Shown here in pieces: positions 15,407 through 22,581 of a stretch of 28,624 nucleotides of DNA. The stretch's first letter is position 1, and each line of letters opens with the position of its first letter. The DNA is from Streptomyces niger (GTDB lineage Bacteria; Actinomycetota; Actinomycetes; Streptomycetales; Streptomycetaceae). The notes below the pieces were generated by a model. It was given only the letters and a program-made list of their open reading frames with translations. It did not search any database and was not told the origin of the DNA. The translations under genes and the position numbers were made by a program. Where the stretch lies: contig NZ_JOFQ01000041.1 in the NCBI RefSeq assembly GCF_000718305.1, forward strand, positions 1 through 28,624, in the 5' to 3' direction.

Positions 15407-16405
15407 ATGGACACCTTCGCGCTCGTCGTGACCATCGCGGTCGCGCTCGGATTCACGTACACCAACGGTTTTCACGACTCGGCCAACGCGATCGCGACCT
15501 CGGTCTCGACGCGTGCGCTGACGCCGCGGGCCGCGCTCGCGATGGCGGCGGTGATGAACCTCGCCGGTGCCTTCCTGGGCAGCGGGGTCGCCAAGACCGT
15601 CAGTGAGGGCCTGATCGAGACGCCCACCGGCGGGCAGGGGATGATGATCCTCTTCTCCGCCCTGGTGGGCGCCATCGCGTGGAACATGGTCACGTGGTAC
15701 TTCGGTCTCCCGTCGTCCTCGTCCCACGCGCTGTTCGGCGGCATGGTGGGCGCGGCGCTCGCCGGCTCCTCCACCGTCTACTGGTCGGGCGTCTGGGAGA
15801 AGATCGTCCTCCCGATGTTCCTGTCGCCGGTGGTCGGCCTGATCGTCGGTTACTTCGTCATGGTCGCCATCCTGTGGATGTTCAAGGGCACCAACCCGCA
15901 CAAGGCCAAGCGCGGTTTCCGCATCGCGCAGACGGTCTCGGCGGCGGGCATGGCGCTCGGCCACGGCCTGCAGGACGCCCAGAAGACGATGGGCGTCGTG
16001 GTGATGGCGCTGGTCATCGGCGGCGTCGAGGGCCACGGCGACCCGATCCCGATCTGGGTGAAGATCGCCTGTGCCGCGATGCTGTCGCTCGGTACGTACG
16101 CGGGCGGCTGGCGCATCATGCGGACGCTCGGCCGCAAGATCATCGAGCTGGACCCGCCGCAGGGCTTCGCGGCCGAGGCGACCGGTGCGTCGATCATGTT
16201 CAGCACCGCGTTCCTCTTCCACGCGCCGATCTCCACCACCCACGTGATCACCTCCGCGATCATGGGTGTGGGCGCGACCAAGCGGGTCAGCGCGGTGCGC
16301 TGGGGGGTCGCGAAGAACATCATCCTGGGCTGGTTCATCACAATGCCGGCCGCGGCAGCCGTTGCGGCTGCCGCGTACTGGGTCGTGAACCTGGCGTTCG
16401 GCTGA
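15407..16405 (+). CDS. pitH1: Low-affinity inorganic phosphate permease PitH1
   Basis: This 332-residue polytopic protein starts at ATG 15407. The two Pit/PiT signatures are present: the N-terminal GFTYTNGFHDSANAIATSVS (about 18-37) and the C-terminal AAGMALGHGLQDAQKTMGVV (about 180-200). Each contains the H-D/Q-x-x-N/K core of the inverted repeat. About ten membrane helices are seen. The family symports metal-phosphate with protons. It is co-transcribed with the PhoU-like gene and ends at a terminator shared with pstB. It corresponds to SCO4138; the symbol follows that orthologue. Confidence 0.95.
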   Translation: MDTFALVVTIAVALGFTYTNGFHDSANAIATSVSTRALTPRAALAMAAVMNLAGAFLGSGVAKTVSEGLIETPTGGQGMMILFSALVGAIAWNMVTWYFGLPSSSSHALFGGMVGAALAGSSTVYWSGVWEKIVLPMFLSPVVGLIVGYFVMVAILWMFKGTNPHKAKRGFRIAQTVSAAGMALGHGLQDAQKTMGVVVMALVIGGVEGHGDPIPIWVKIACAAMLSLGTYAGGWRIMRTLGRKIIELDPPQGFAAEATGASIMFSTAFLFHAPISTTHVITSAIMGVGATKRVSAVRWGVAKNIILGWFITMPAAAAVAAAAYWVVNLAFG

Positions 16406-16429
16406 GTCCCGGCTGCGGGCCGGTGGGCA

Positions 16430-16515
16430 CGGGGCTCCGCCCCGGGCCCCGGCCCTCAAATTCCCCCAGCTACCGCTGGGAGATGCCCCCAGGACGGGCT
16501 TGATCTTGCCGGGCT
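16430..16515 (+). repeat. Composite intergenic repeat with nested palindromic element
   Basis: The outer sequence, GGGGCTCCGCCCCGGGCCCC followed by GGCCCTCAAA and, after an interruption, ACGGGCTTGATCTTGCC, resembles a very common Streptomyces intergenic repeat. The interruption (16463-16493) is a palindromic element: CCCCCAGC, loop TACC, GCTGGG, then AGATG and CCCCCAGG. Its stem CCCAGC/GCTGGG is perfect. A related copy lies at 26126-26160. Recognition of the outer repeat is from memory. Confidence 0.65.
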
Positions 16516-16547
16516 CGGCAGGTCCCGGACGGCTTGCTTCTGCACAA

Positions 16548-16579
16548 ATGGGCCCGCCCCCTCGTGGGGGCGGGCCCAT
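16548..16579. terminator. Shared terminator for pitH1 and pstB
   Basis: A perfect 14-bp stem ATGGGCCCGCCCCC (16548-16561) and GGGGGCGGGCCCAT (16566-16579) with TCGT loop. It lies between the convergent phosphate-transport units and can act in both directions. Confidence 0.9.
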
Positions 16580-16655
16580 CGCCATGCGGTGGCACCGCCA
16601 TGCAGCACCGCAGGACGTACGGGGCGTCGGCCGGCCTGCCGTCGCCGTGGGCGAC

Positions 16656-17435
16656 TCAGCCGAAGCGGCCGGAGATGTAGTCCTCGGTGTCCTGGACCGA
16701 CGGGTTGGAGAAGATCCGCTCGGTCTCGTCGATCTCGACGAGCTTGCCGGGCTGGCCGACGGCGGAAAGGTTGAAGAACGCCGTACGGTCCGAGACGCGC
16801 GCGGCCTGCTGCATGTTGTGCGTGACGATGACGATCGTGAAGCGCTCCTTCAGCTCCCCGATCAGGTCCTCGATGGCGAGGGTGGAGATCGGGTCGAGCG
16901 CGGAGCAGGGCTCGTCCATCAGCAGGACCTGCGGCTCGACCGCGATGGCGCGGGCGATGCAGAGGCGCTGCTGCTGGCCGCCGGAGAGGCCGGAGCCGGG
17001 CTTGTTGAGCCGGTCCTTGACCTCGTTCCAGAGGTTGGCGCCCTTGAGGGACTTCTCCACGACGTCGTTCAGCTCGGACTTCTTCTTCACCGTGCCGTTC
17101 AGCCGCAGGCCGGCCGCCACGTTGTCGAAGATCGACATGGTGGGGAAGGGGTTGGGGCGCTGGAAGACCATGCCGACCGTGCGGCGGACGGCGACCGGGT
17201 CGACGCCCGAGCCGTAGAGGTTCTCGTCGTCCAGCAGCACCTTGCCCTCGACGCGGCCGCCGGGGGTGACCTCGTGCATGCGGTTCAGGGTCCGCAGGAA
17301 CGTGGACTTGCCGCAGCCGGAGGGGCCGATGAAGGCCGTCACCGAGCGGGGCTCGACGGTCATGGAGATGTCGTCGATGGCCTTGTGGCTGCCGTAGAAG
17401 GCGGAGAGGCCGCTGACGTCGATTCGCTTGGCCAT
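16656..17435 (-). CDS. pstB: PstB, phosphate ABC transporter ATPase
   Basis: I chose ATG 17435 (259 residues, the usual PstB length); GTG 17444 would add three residues. It has Walker [10 protein letters not shown] (37-45), the Q-loop in [19 protein letters not shown] (87-105), ABC signature LSGGQQQR (150-157), Walker B VLLMDEP (170-176) and switch His in VTHNMQQ (204-210). [12 protein letters not shown] is diagnostic of PstB. It energises phosphate import through PstC-PstA. It is the last gene of the operon, 58 nt after pstA, and ends near the shared terminator. Confidence 0.97.
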   Translation of the reverse strand: MAKRIDVSGLSAFYGSHKAIDDISMTVEPRSVTAFIGPSGCGKSTFLRTLNRMHEVTPGGRVEGKVLLDDENLYGSGVDPVAVRRTVGMVFQRPNPFPTMSIFDNVAAGLRLNGTVKKKSELNDVVEKSLKGANLWNEVKDRLNKPGSGLSGGQQQRLCIARAIAVEPQVLLMDEPCSALDPISTLAIEDLIGELKERFTIVIVTHNMQQAARVSDRTAFFNLSAVGQPGKLVEIDETERIFSNPSVQDTEDYISGRFG

Positions 17436-17493
17436 GGGAATCACTGCTTCTTTCTGGTGGCCCCGATTCGGCGGAGCCGCATCATCGGGTGCC

Positions 17494-18576
17494 TTAACGG
17501 CCGGTCTTGGGGGCCTTCCAGCGGGCGATGCCGCGGGCCACCAGGTTGAGGATCATGACGAAGGCGATGAGGACGAGGGCCGCGGCCCAGGCGCGGTCGT
17601 AGCTCGCCTCGGAGCCCTGCTGCCACTGCTGGTACACGTACAGCGGCAGGGACTGCTGGGCGCCTTCGAAGGGGTTGTTGTTGATCGTCTTGGCGCCCCA
17701 CACCAGGAGCAGCACCGGCGCGGTCTCACCGGTGATACGGGCGATGGCCAGCATGACGCCGGTGGTGATGCCGCCGATGGAGGTGGGCAGGACGACCTTG
17801 AGGATGGTGCGCCACTTCGGTACGCCGAGGGCGAGGGAGGCCTCGCGCAGCTCGTTCGGTACCAGCTTGAGCATCTCCTCCGTGGAGCGGACCACGACCG
17901 GCATCATCAGGATCGCCAGGGCCATGGAGCCGGCGAAGCCGGAGGGGCCGAAGCCGAGGATCAGGATCCACACCGAGAGGACGAAGAGACCGGCGACGAT
18001 CGAGGGGACGCCCGTCATGACGTCGACGAAGAAGGTGACGGCCTTGGCGAGCCTGCCGCGCCCGTACTCGACCAGGTAGATCGCGGTGAGCAGGCCGATC
18101 GGCGCGGCGATCAGGGTGGCCAGGCCGACCTGCTGCAGGGTGCCGGTGATCGCGTGGTTGATGCCGCCGCCGACCATGGCGTCCGGCAGGGTGCCCATGG
18201 AGTGGGTCAGGAAGTAGCCGTCCAGGACCTTGCTGCCGCGGACGACGGTCTCCCAGATCAGGGAGGCGAGCGGGAGGACGGCGAGCAGGAAGGCGATCCA
18301 GACCAGGCTGGTGGCCAGCCGGTCCTTCGCCTGCCGGGCGCCCTCGACCTTCGCGGCGACCGCGTAGGTACCGATGATGAAGAGCAGCGCGGCGATCAGG
18401 CCCCACTGGATCTTGCTGTCCAGGCCGGCGACGAGGCCGATGCCGGCGCCGGCGGCCAGCGCGACCAGTGCGAAGACCGGCGGCGACCAGCGCGGCAGGC
18501 GGGCCTGCCGGAGGGTGACGGGGGGCCGCGGCGCGCTGTCGGCGACCGGCCGCTTCTCGGTGATGACGTTACTCAT
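17494..18576 (-). CDS. pstA: PstA, phosphate ABC transporter permease
   Basis: This 360-residue polytopic protein has an ATG at 18576 that overlaps the pstC stop (ATGA). After a short cytosolic lead, two helices (about 35-50, 55-70) precede the canonical six-helix permease domain. The EAA loop reads [20 protein letters not shown], followed by [20 protein letters not shown] and GETAPVL, all typical of PstA. The extra N-terminal helices are common in actinobacterial PstA. It pairs with PstC to form the membrane channel. Confidence 0.96.
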   Translation of the reverse strand: MSNVITEKRPVADSAPRPPVTLRQARLPRWSPPVFALVALAAGAGIGLVAGLDSKIQWGLIAALLFIIGTYAVAAKVEGARQAKDRLATSLVWIAFLLAVLPLASLIWETVVRGSKVLDGYFLTHSMGTLPDAMVGGGINHAITGTLQQVGLATLIAAPIGLLTAIYLVEYGRGRLAKAVTFFVDVMTGVPSIVAGLFVLSVWILILGFGPSGFAGSMALAILMMPVVVRSTEEMLKLVPNELREASLALGVPKWRTILKVVLPTSIGGITTGVMLAIARITGETAPVLLLVWGAKTINNNPFEGAQQSLPLYVYQQWQQGSEASYDRAWAAALVLIAFVMILNLVARGIARWKAPKTGR

Positions 18577-19568
18577 GCGTTGGCCCCCGAGTACTCCTTG
18601 CGGCGGGCGATGATCAGCCGGGCCGCGCCGTTGACCAGCAGGGTGATGACGAAGAGGACGAGGCCGGAGGCGATCAGCGCGTCCTGGCCGAAGGTGTCGG
18701 CCTCACTGAACTTGCTGGCGATGTTCTGGGCGAACGTGCCGCCGCCCGGGTCCAGCAGGCTGAGCCCGATGAGGAAGCTGGGGGAGAGGACCGTGGCGAC
18801 GGCCATGGTCTCGCCGAGCGCGCGACCCAGGCCCAGCATCGAGGCGCTGATGATGCCGGAGCGGCCGAAGGGGAGCACCGACATGCGGATGACCTCCCAG
18901 CGCGTGGCGCCGAGGGCGAGCGCGGCCTCTTCGTGCATCTTCGGGACCTGGAGGAAGACCTCGCGGCTGACGCTGGTGACGATCGGCAGGATCATGATCG
19001 CCAGCAGGATGCCGACGGTGAACAGCGAGCGCGCGGCGCCCTGGGAGTAGCTGAAGATCCCGGTCCAGCCGAGGTAGTCGTCCAGCCAGCTGTACAGGCC
19101 CGACAGGTGCGGGACGAGGAAGAGCGCGCCCCAGAGGCCGTAGATGATGCTGGGGACCGCGGCGAGCAGGTCGATGACGTAGCCCAGCGGCGAGGCCAGC
19201 TTGCGCGGCGCGTAGTGCGAGATGAAGAGCGCGATGCCGACCGCCACCGGGACCGCGATGACCATCGCGATGATCGAGCTGACGACGGTGCCGAAGGCGA
19301 GGACGGCGATGCCGAACTTGGGCTCGGCGCCGGTGGGGTCCCACTCGAAGGTGGTGAAGAAGTTGGCCTTGTCGCCCTGGATGGCGAGGACCGAGCGGTA
19401 GGTGAGGAAGGCCGCGATGGCGGCCATGATCACCAGCAGTGCGATGCCGGAGCCGCGCGAGAGACCGAGGAAGACGCGGTCACCGGGGCGTACGGACTTG
19501 CCGCTGACCTCGGAGGGCTCGACGGGCGCTGCGGGGGGAGGGTTCTGGGGTATCGCTGAGGTATCCAT
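18573..19568 (-). CDS. pstC: PstC, phosphate ABC transporter permease
   Basis: This 331-residue protein starts at ATG 19568 (GGAGAA upstream). A first helix at about 38-57 (GIALLVIMAAIAAFLTYRSV) precedes the permease domain. Other marks are TLxxS-type periplasmic sequence, YVIDLLAAVPSIIYGLWGAL, the EAA loop EEAALALGATRWEVIRMSVL, and LGLGRALGETMAVATVL. It overlaps pstA by 4 nt. A stem-loop lies in the 93-nt gap to pstS. Confidence 0.96.
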   Translation of the reverse strand: MDTSAIPQNPPPAAPVEPSEVSGKSVRPGDRVFLGLSRGSGIALLVIMAAIAAFLTYRSVLAIQGDKANFFTTFEWDPTGAEPKFGIAVLAFGTVVSSIIAMVIAVPVAVGIALFISHYAPRKLASPLGYVIDLLAAVPSIIYGLWGALFLVPHLSGLYSWLDDYLGWTGIFSYSQGAARSLFTVGILLAIMILPIVTSVSREVFLQVPKMHEEAALALGATRWEVIRMSVLPFGRSGIISASMLGLGRALGETMAVATVLSPSFLIGLSLLDPGGGTFAQNIASKFSEADTFGQDALIASGLVLFVITLLVNGAARLIIARRKEYSGANA

Positions 19569-19618
19569 AGGTTCTCCGGTCTGCGGAGCCGGCGGGCTCC
19601 AGGCGGCGGTGCACCGGA

Positions 19619-19655
19619 GGGCGGCGGCCCGCGCGTCGTGCGCCGGCCGCCGCCC
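19619..19655 (-). terminator. Stem-loop between pstS and pstC
   Basis: A perfect 11-bp stem GGGCGGCGGCC (19619-19629) and GGCCGCCGCCC (19645-19655) with a 15-nt loop, just after the pstS stop. There is no U-tract. Such structures behind binding-protein genes usually act as leaky terminators or 3'-end stabilisers, giving more pstS mRNA than pstCAB mRNA. Confidence 0.75.
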
Positions 19656-19661
19656 GGTGGG

Positions 19662-20783
19662 TCAGGAGAGCGACGAGACGGCCTTGCGGACCTTGTCGGC
19701 GATCTCGGTGGGCAGCGGCGCGTAGCCCTGCTCCTTGAGGGTGGCCTGGCCGTCCTCGCTGGCGAGGTAGGTCAGGAAGGACTTGGTGGCGGGCAGGGTC
19801 TCGGCCTTGTTGCCCTTGTCGCAGGCGACCTCGTACGTCACCAGCGTGATCGGGTACGCGCCCTCGGCCTTGGTCTTGTAGTTCAGTTCCAGGGCCAGGT
19901 CCTCGCCCTTGCCGACCTGCTTGGCCTCGGAGATCGCCTTGGAGGCGTTCTCGACGGTGGCGTCGACGGGCTTTTGGGCGCCGGTGTTCAGCTTGGCCGT
20001 GTCGATCTTGCCGGCCGTCGCGTAGGACAGCTCGAAGTAGGAGATCGCGCCGCTGGTCTGCTTGACCTGCGAGGAGACGCCGGAGGAGCCGGAGGCCGCC
20101 TGGCCGCCCTTGCCCTCCCAGGTCTTCGCGGGCTCGTGCGGCCAGGCCTTGGGCGCGGCGCCCTTGAGGTACTTGGTGAAGTTGTCGGTGGTGCCGGAGT
20201 CGTCCGAGCGGTGGAACGCCTGGATCTTCAGGTCCGGCAGCTTGGCGCCCGGGTTCAGCTTCTTGATCGCCGGGTCGTTCCAGTTGGTGATCTTCGAGTC
20301 GAAGATCTTGCCCAGGGTCTCGGCGTCCAGCACCAGGTCGTCCACGCCCGGGACGTTGTAGCCGACCGCGATCGGGCCGCCGACCATCGGCAGGTTGATC
20401 GCCTCGCCGCCCTTGCAGATCTTCTTGGACTTGGCGACCTCCTCGGGCTTGAGCGCCGAGTCGGAGCCCGCGAAGGCGGTCTGGCCCTGCAGGAACGTGG
20501 TGATACCGGCGCCGGAGCCCGTGGGCTGGTAGTTGATCTCGGTGTCCTTGCAGGCACCGGAGTAGTTCTGCACCCAGACGTCCATGGCGTTCTTCTGCGC
20601 CGAGGAGCCGGAGGCGAGCAGCTTGCCCTTGCCGTCGCACTTGATGTTCGAGGTCTTGGCGGAGGAGGCGCCGGGCCCGCCGGTGGTGTCGTCCGAGCCG
20701 CACGCCGAGAGGGCCAGGGCTCCGGAGACGGCGAGAGCGCCAACCGCGAGGGCGCGAACCCGGTTCTTGCGCTGAAGCTTCAC
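19662..20783 (-). CDS. pstS: PstS, phosphate-binding lipoprotein
   Basis: This 373-residue protein starts at GTG 20783 (GGAAGGAA about 9 nt upstream). The signal peptide KLQRKNRVRALAVGALAVSG ends in lipobox LSAC, with the lipidated Cys at 28. Ligand-binding landmarks of PstS are present: KLLASGSSAQKNAMDVWVQN (around 54-73), GSGAGITTFLQGQTAFAGSD (the phosphate loop, around 88-107) and FHRSDDSGTTDNFTKYLKG (around 190-208). It captures phosphate at the cell surface and hands it to PstCAB. It heads the pst operon and follows four PHO-box units, so phosphate starvation probably induces it through PhoP. Confidence 0.97.
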   Translation of the reverse strand: MKLQRKNRVRALAVGALAVSGALALSACGSDDTTGGPGASSAKTSNIKCDGKGKLLASGSSAQKNAMDVWVQNYSGACKDTEINYQPTGSGAGITTFLQGQTAFAGSDSALKPEEVAKSKKICKGGEAINLPMVGGPIAVGYNVPGVDDLVLDAETLGKIFDSKITNWNDPAIKKLNPGAKLPDLKIQAFHRSDDSGTTDNFTKYLKGAAPKAWPHEPAKTWEGKGGQAASGSSGVSSQVKQTSGAISYFELSYATAGKIDTAKLNTGAQKPVDATVENASKAISEAKQVGKGEDLALELNYKTKAEGAYPITLVTYEVACDKGNKAETLPATKSFLTYLASEDGQATLKEQGYAPLPTEIADKVRKAVSSLS

Positions 20784-21158
20784 TGTCGAAGGTTCCTTCC
20801 TGGGGCCCGCCGTGGTCAGTGGCGTGCTGGGCCGTGAAATGAATCAGATGAGAGGTGTCCAGCTATGCGGTGTCGCGCTCGCCTCCGGGGCGTGACGCGC
20901 ACTCGGTAAGGCCGAAATTAGGCACATCAGGTGAAGGCGTCGATGGAGGAGAGTGAACGAGGGGTGAACCTCGGCCGTCGGCCGGGTGCGGCCGGTAATG
21001 CCCGCTCCGCGCCGGACCGGACGGTGATCTCCCGGAAGAAGTAGTGCGCTGCTCTTCTGCATTACCGGCCGGTATGGCAGCATCCGCGGCGGAGGCCCGC
21101 CGTACGGCGGAGCGCCCGCGCCCGGACGACGCGTACGGCGAGTGACCGGAGGTGGCCC
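20784..21158. other. Divergent regulatory region pstS / NlpC-P60 gene
   Basis: These 375 nt contain no credible gene. They hold the PHO box and probable -10 of pstS (20915-20969), a 12-bp inverted repeat with arms 58 nt apart (20989-21000 and 21059-21070), and the GGAGGT ribosome site of the downstream gene (about 21147-21152). Confidence 0.8.
20915..20969 (-). promoter_or_regulatory. PHO box and promoter of pstS
   Basis: Read on the minus strand, four 11-nt units lie exactly in register: GTTCACCCCTC (20969-20959), GTTCACTCTCC (20958-20948), TCCATCGACGC (20947-20937) and CTTCACCTGAT (20936-20926). Units 1, 2 and 4 carry the conserved TTCAC. This is the established Streptomyces PhoP direct-repeat pattern. 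TAATTT (20920-20915) is a candidate -10. No TTGACA-like -35 is seen, as expected for a PhoP-activated promoter. The start site is inferred. Confidence 0.9.
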
Positions 21159-22232
21159 ATGAGGAGCCCGGTGGAACGGCGGAACGTGGGACGCGGCGCG
21201 GCGGTGACCTGCGCCACCGTGGTGCTGTGCGCGATGGGCGCCCTGGTGGGCCCGGCCCCGGCGGCGTACGCCGACCCGGCACCCGACGGCAAGCGGGACC
21301 TGGAGGACGTACGCAAGCGCATCGACGACCTCTACCGGCGCGCCGAGCGGGCCACCGACGCCTACAACGCCGCCGAGGAGCAGGTCGAGCGCCAGCAGAA
21401 GGAGATCGTGAAGCTGGCGAAGAACATCGTCAGCACCCAGGAGCGGCGCAAGGAGCTGAAGCGGCTGGCCGGCAAGCTCGCCAGCGCCCAGTACCGGGGC
21501 GGCGGCCTGCCCGCCGAGGCCAAGCTGATGCTGAACAAGGACCCGGAGGGGTTCCTCGACCACGCCACCCTCGCCCGCAAGGGCCAGCACGCCGTCCGCA
21601 CCGTACTGGGCCAACTGGCACGCACCGAGAACGACTTGCAGGGGTACGCCGACGACGCCACCGCGCGCTGGGACCGGCTGGAGAAGACACGCAAGAAGAA
21701 GGCCGCCGCGAAGAAGGACATCGAGAAGAAGATCGACGCCGCCGAGCGGATCGAGTCACAGCTGAAAGCCGAGGAAAAGGAGCGGCTGAAGAAGCTGGAG
21801 GAGGAACAAGCCCGCCACGCGCAGGCGAAATGGCTGGACTCCGGAATTCTCGAGGAGATCGGCGGAACCGCGTCGGCCCAGGGTAAAAAGGCCATTTCCT
21901 ATGCCACCGCGCAGATCGGCAAGAATTATGTGTGGGGCGCGGAAGGCCCGGACACCTTCGACTGCTCCGGACTCACGATGCGGGCATGGGAAGCGGCCGG
22001 CCGGACCATTCCCCGCACCTCGCAGGAACAATGGCGGCAACTGCCCCACGTCGCCATCGAGGACATGCGCCCCGGCGACCTGATCATCTATCACGAGGAC
22101 GCCGGCCACGTGGGGATGTACCTCGGCGACGGGGCGATCGTGCACGCCCCGCGGCCCGGCCGCCAGGTGACGATCGCGGGGGCCGGTTCCATGCAGATAT
22201 TGGGCGTCGTACGGCCGGACGCGAAGGGCTGA
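21159..22232 (+). CDS. Secreted coiled-coil NlpC/P60 peptidoglycan hydrolase (RipA-like)
   Basis: This 357-residue protein starts at ATG 21159 (GGAGGT 6 nt upstream). A signal peptide (about 1-39, cleaving near AYADPA) precedes a long charged coiled coil in two blocks (about 44-110 and 155-225). The C-terminal NlpC/P60 domain (about 240-353) has Cys269 in FDCSGLT, His317 in AGHVGMYLGDG and His329 in IVHAPRPG, the expected triad. The family cleaves D-Glu-mDAP/LL-DAP bonds in stem peptides. The coiled coil probably recruits partners or autoinhibits the enzyme. It is divergent from pstS and ends at a stem-loop. Confidence 0.94.
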   Translation: MRSPVERRNVGRGAAVTCATVVLCAMGALVGPAPAAYADPAPDGKRDLEDVRKRIDDLYRRAERATDAYNAAEEQVERQQKEIVKLAKNIVSTQERRKELKRLAGKLASAQYRGGGLPAEAKLMLNKDPEGFLDHATLARKGQHAVRTVLGQLARTENDLQGYADDATARWDRLEKTRKKKAAAKKDIEKKIDAAERIESQLKAEEKERLKKLEEEQARHAQAKWLDSGILEEIGGTASAQGKKAISYATAQIGKNYVWGAEGPDTFDCSGLTMRAWEAAGRTIPRTSQEQWRQLPHVAIEDMRPGDLIIYHEDAGHVGMYLGDGAIVHAPRPGRQVTIAGAGSMQILGVVRPDAKG

Positions 22233-22581
22233 GTCGACGCACCGTATCGCCGCGCGTGCGTGCCGTGGCCGCGCGGCGATTGCGGCATACGGCCGGGAAC
22301 AACACCGTCACCGTCCGGTGGCCCAGCGTGTACCCGGGGGTGATGTTCGTCATTCCGCATTTCTCCCGGGAACGGCCAAAACGCTGCCCCACCCCGGTAT
22401 ATGCCCCGGGCGGCGTGTCGGCCGCCATTCCGTACGGGCCCGTACTGGCGCTAAGGTCACCTTCCAGTGCCCGGTGGCGCACCGCTCGGACCGACCGAAG
22501 AGCGGCGCGGAACCGGGCACGGTGGTGCGCCGGTCGGCCACCGCCGCCGCACCCTCGGGGGGAGGGAAGGAAACAGAGGAC
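22233..22581. other. Intergenic region before the PP2C gene
   Basis: No convincing gene is seen in these 349 nt, although the frame of the phosphatase stays open into it. It contains a terminator-like stem at its left end (22248-22278), a perfect 14-nt palindrome GTACGGGCCCGTAC (22432-22445), and a purine-rich leader (GGAGGGAAGGAAACAGAGGA) just before the ATG. Confidence 0.6.
22248..22278 (+). terminator. Terminator-like stem after NlpC/P60 gene
   Basis: A 9-bp perfect stem CGCCGCGCG (22248-22256) and CGCGCGGCG (22270-22278) with a 13-nt loop, starting 15 nt after the stop codon. No U-tract follows. Confidence 0.6.

Noticed and set aside
14609..16585. 658-codon minus-strand open frame opposite PhoU-like and pitH1
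   Set aside because: Highly charged His/Asp/Arg composition, antisense to two clear genes.
22318..22581. Upstream extension of the PP2C gene to 22318
   Set aside because: The extra residues are low-quality (Arg/Pro/Gly mix), and a palindrome and purine-rich leader sit there instead. The ATG at 22582 is a better start.
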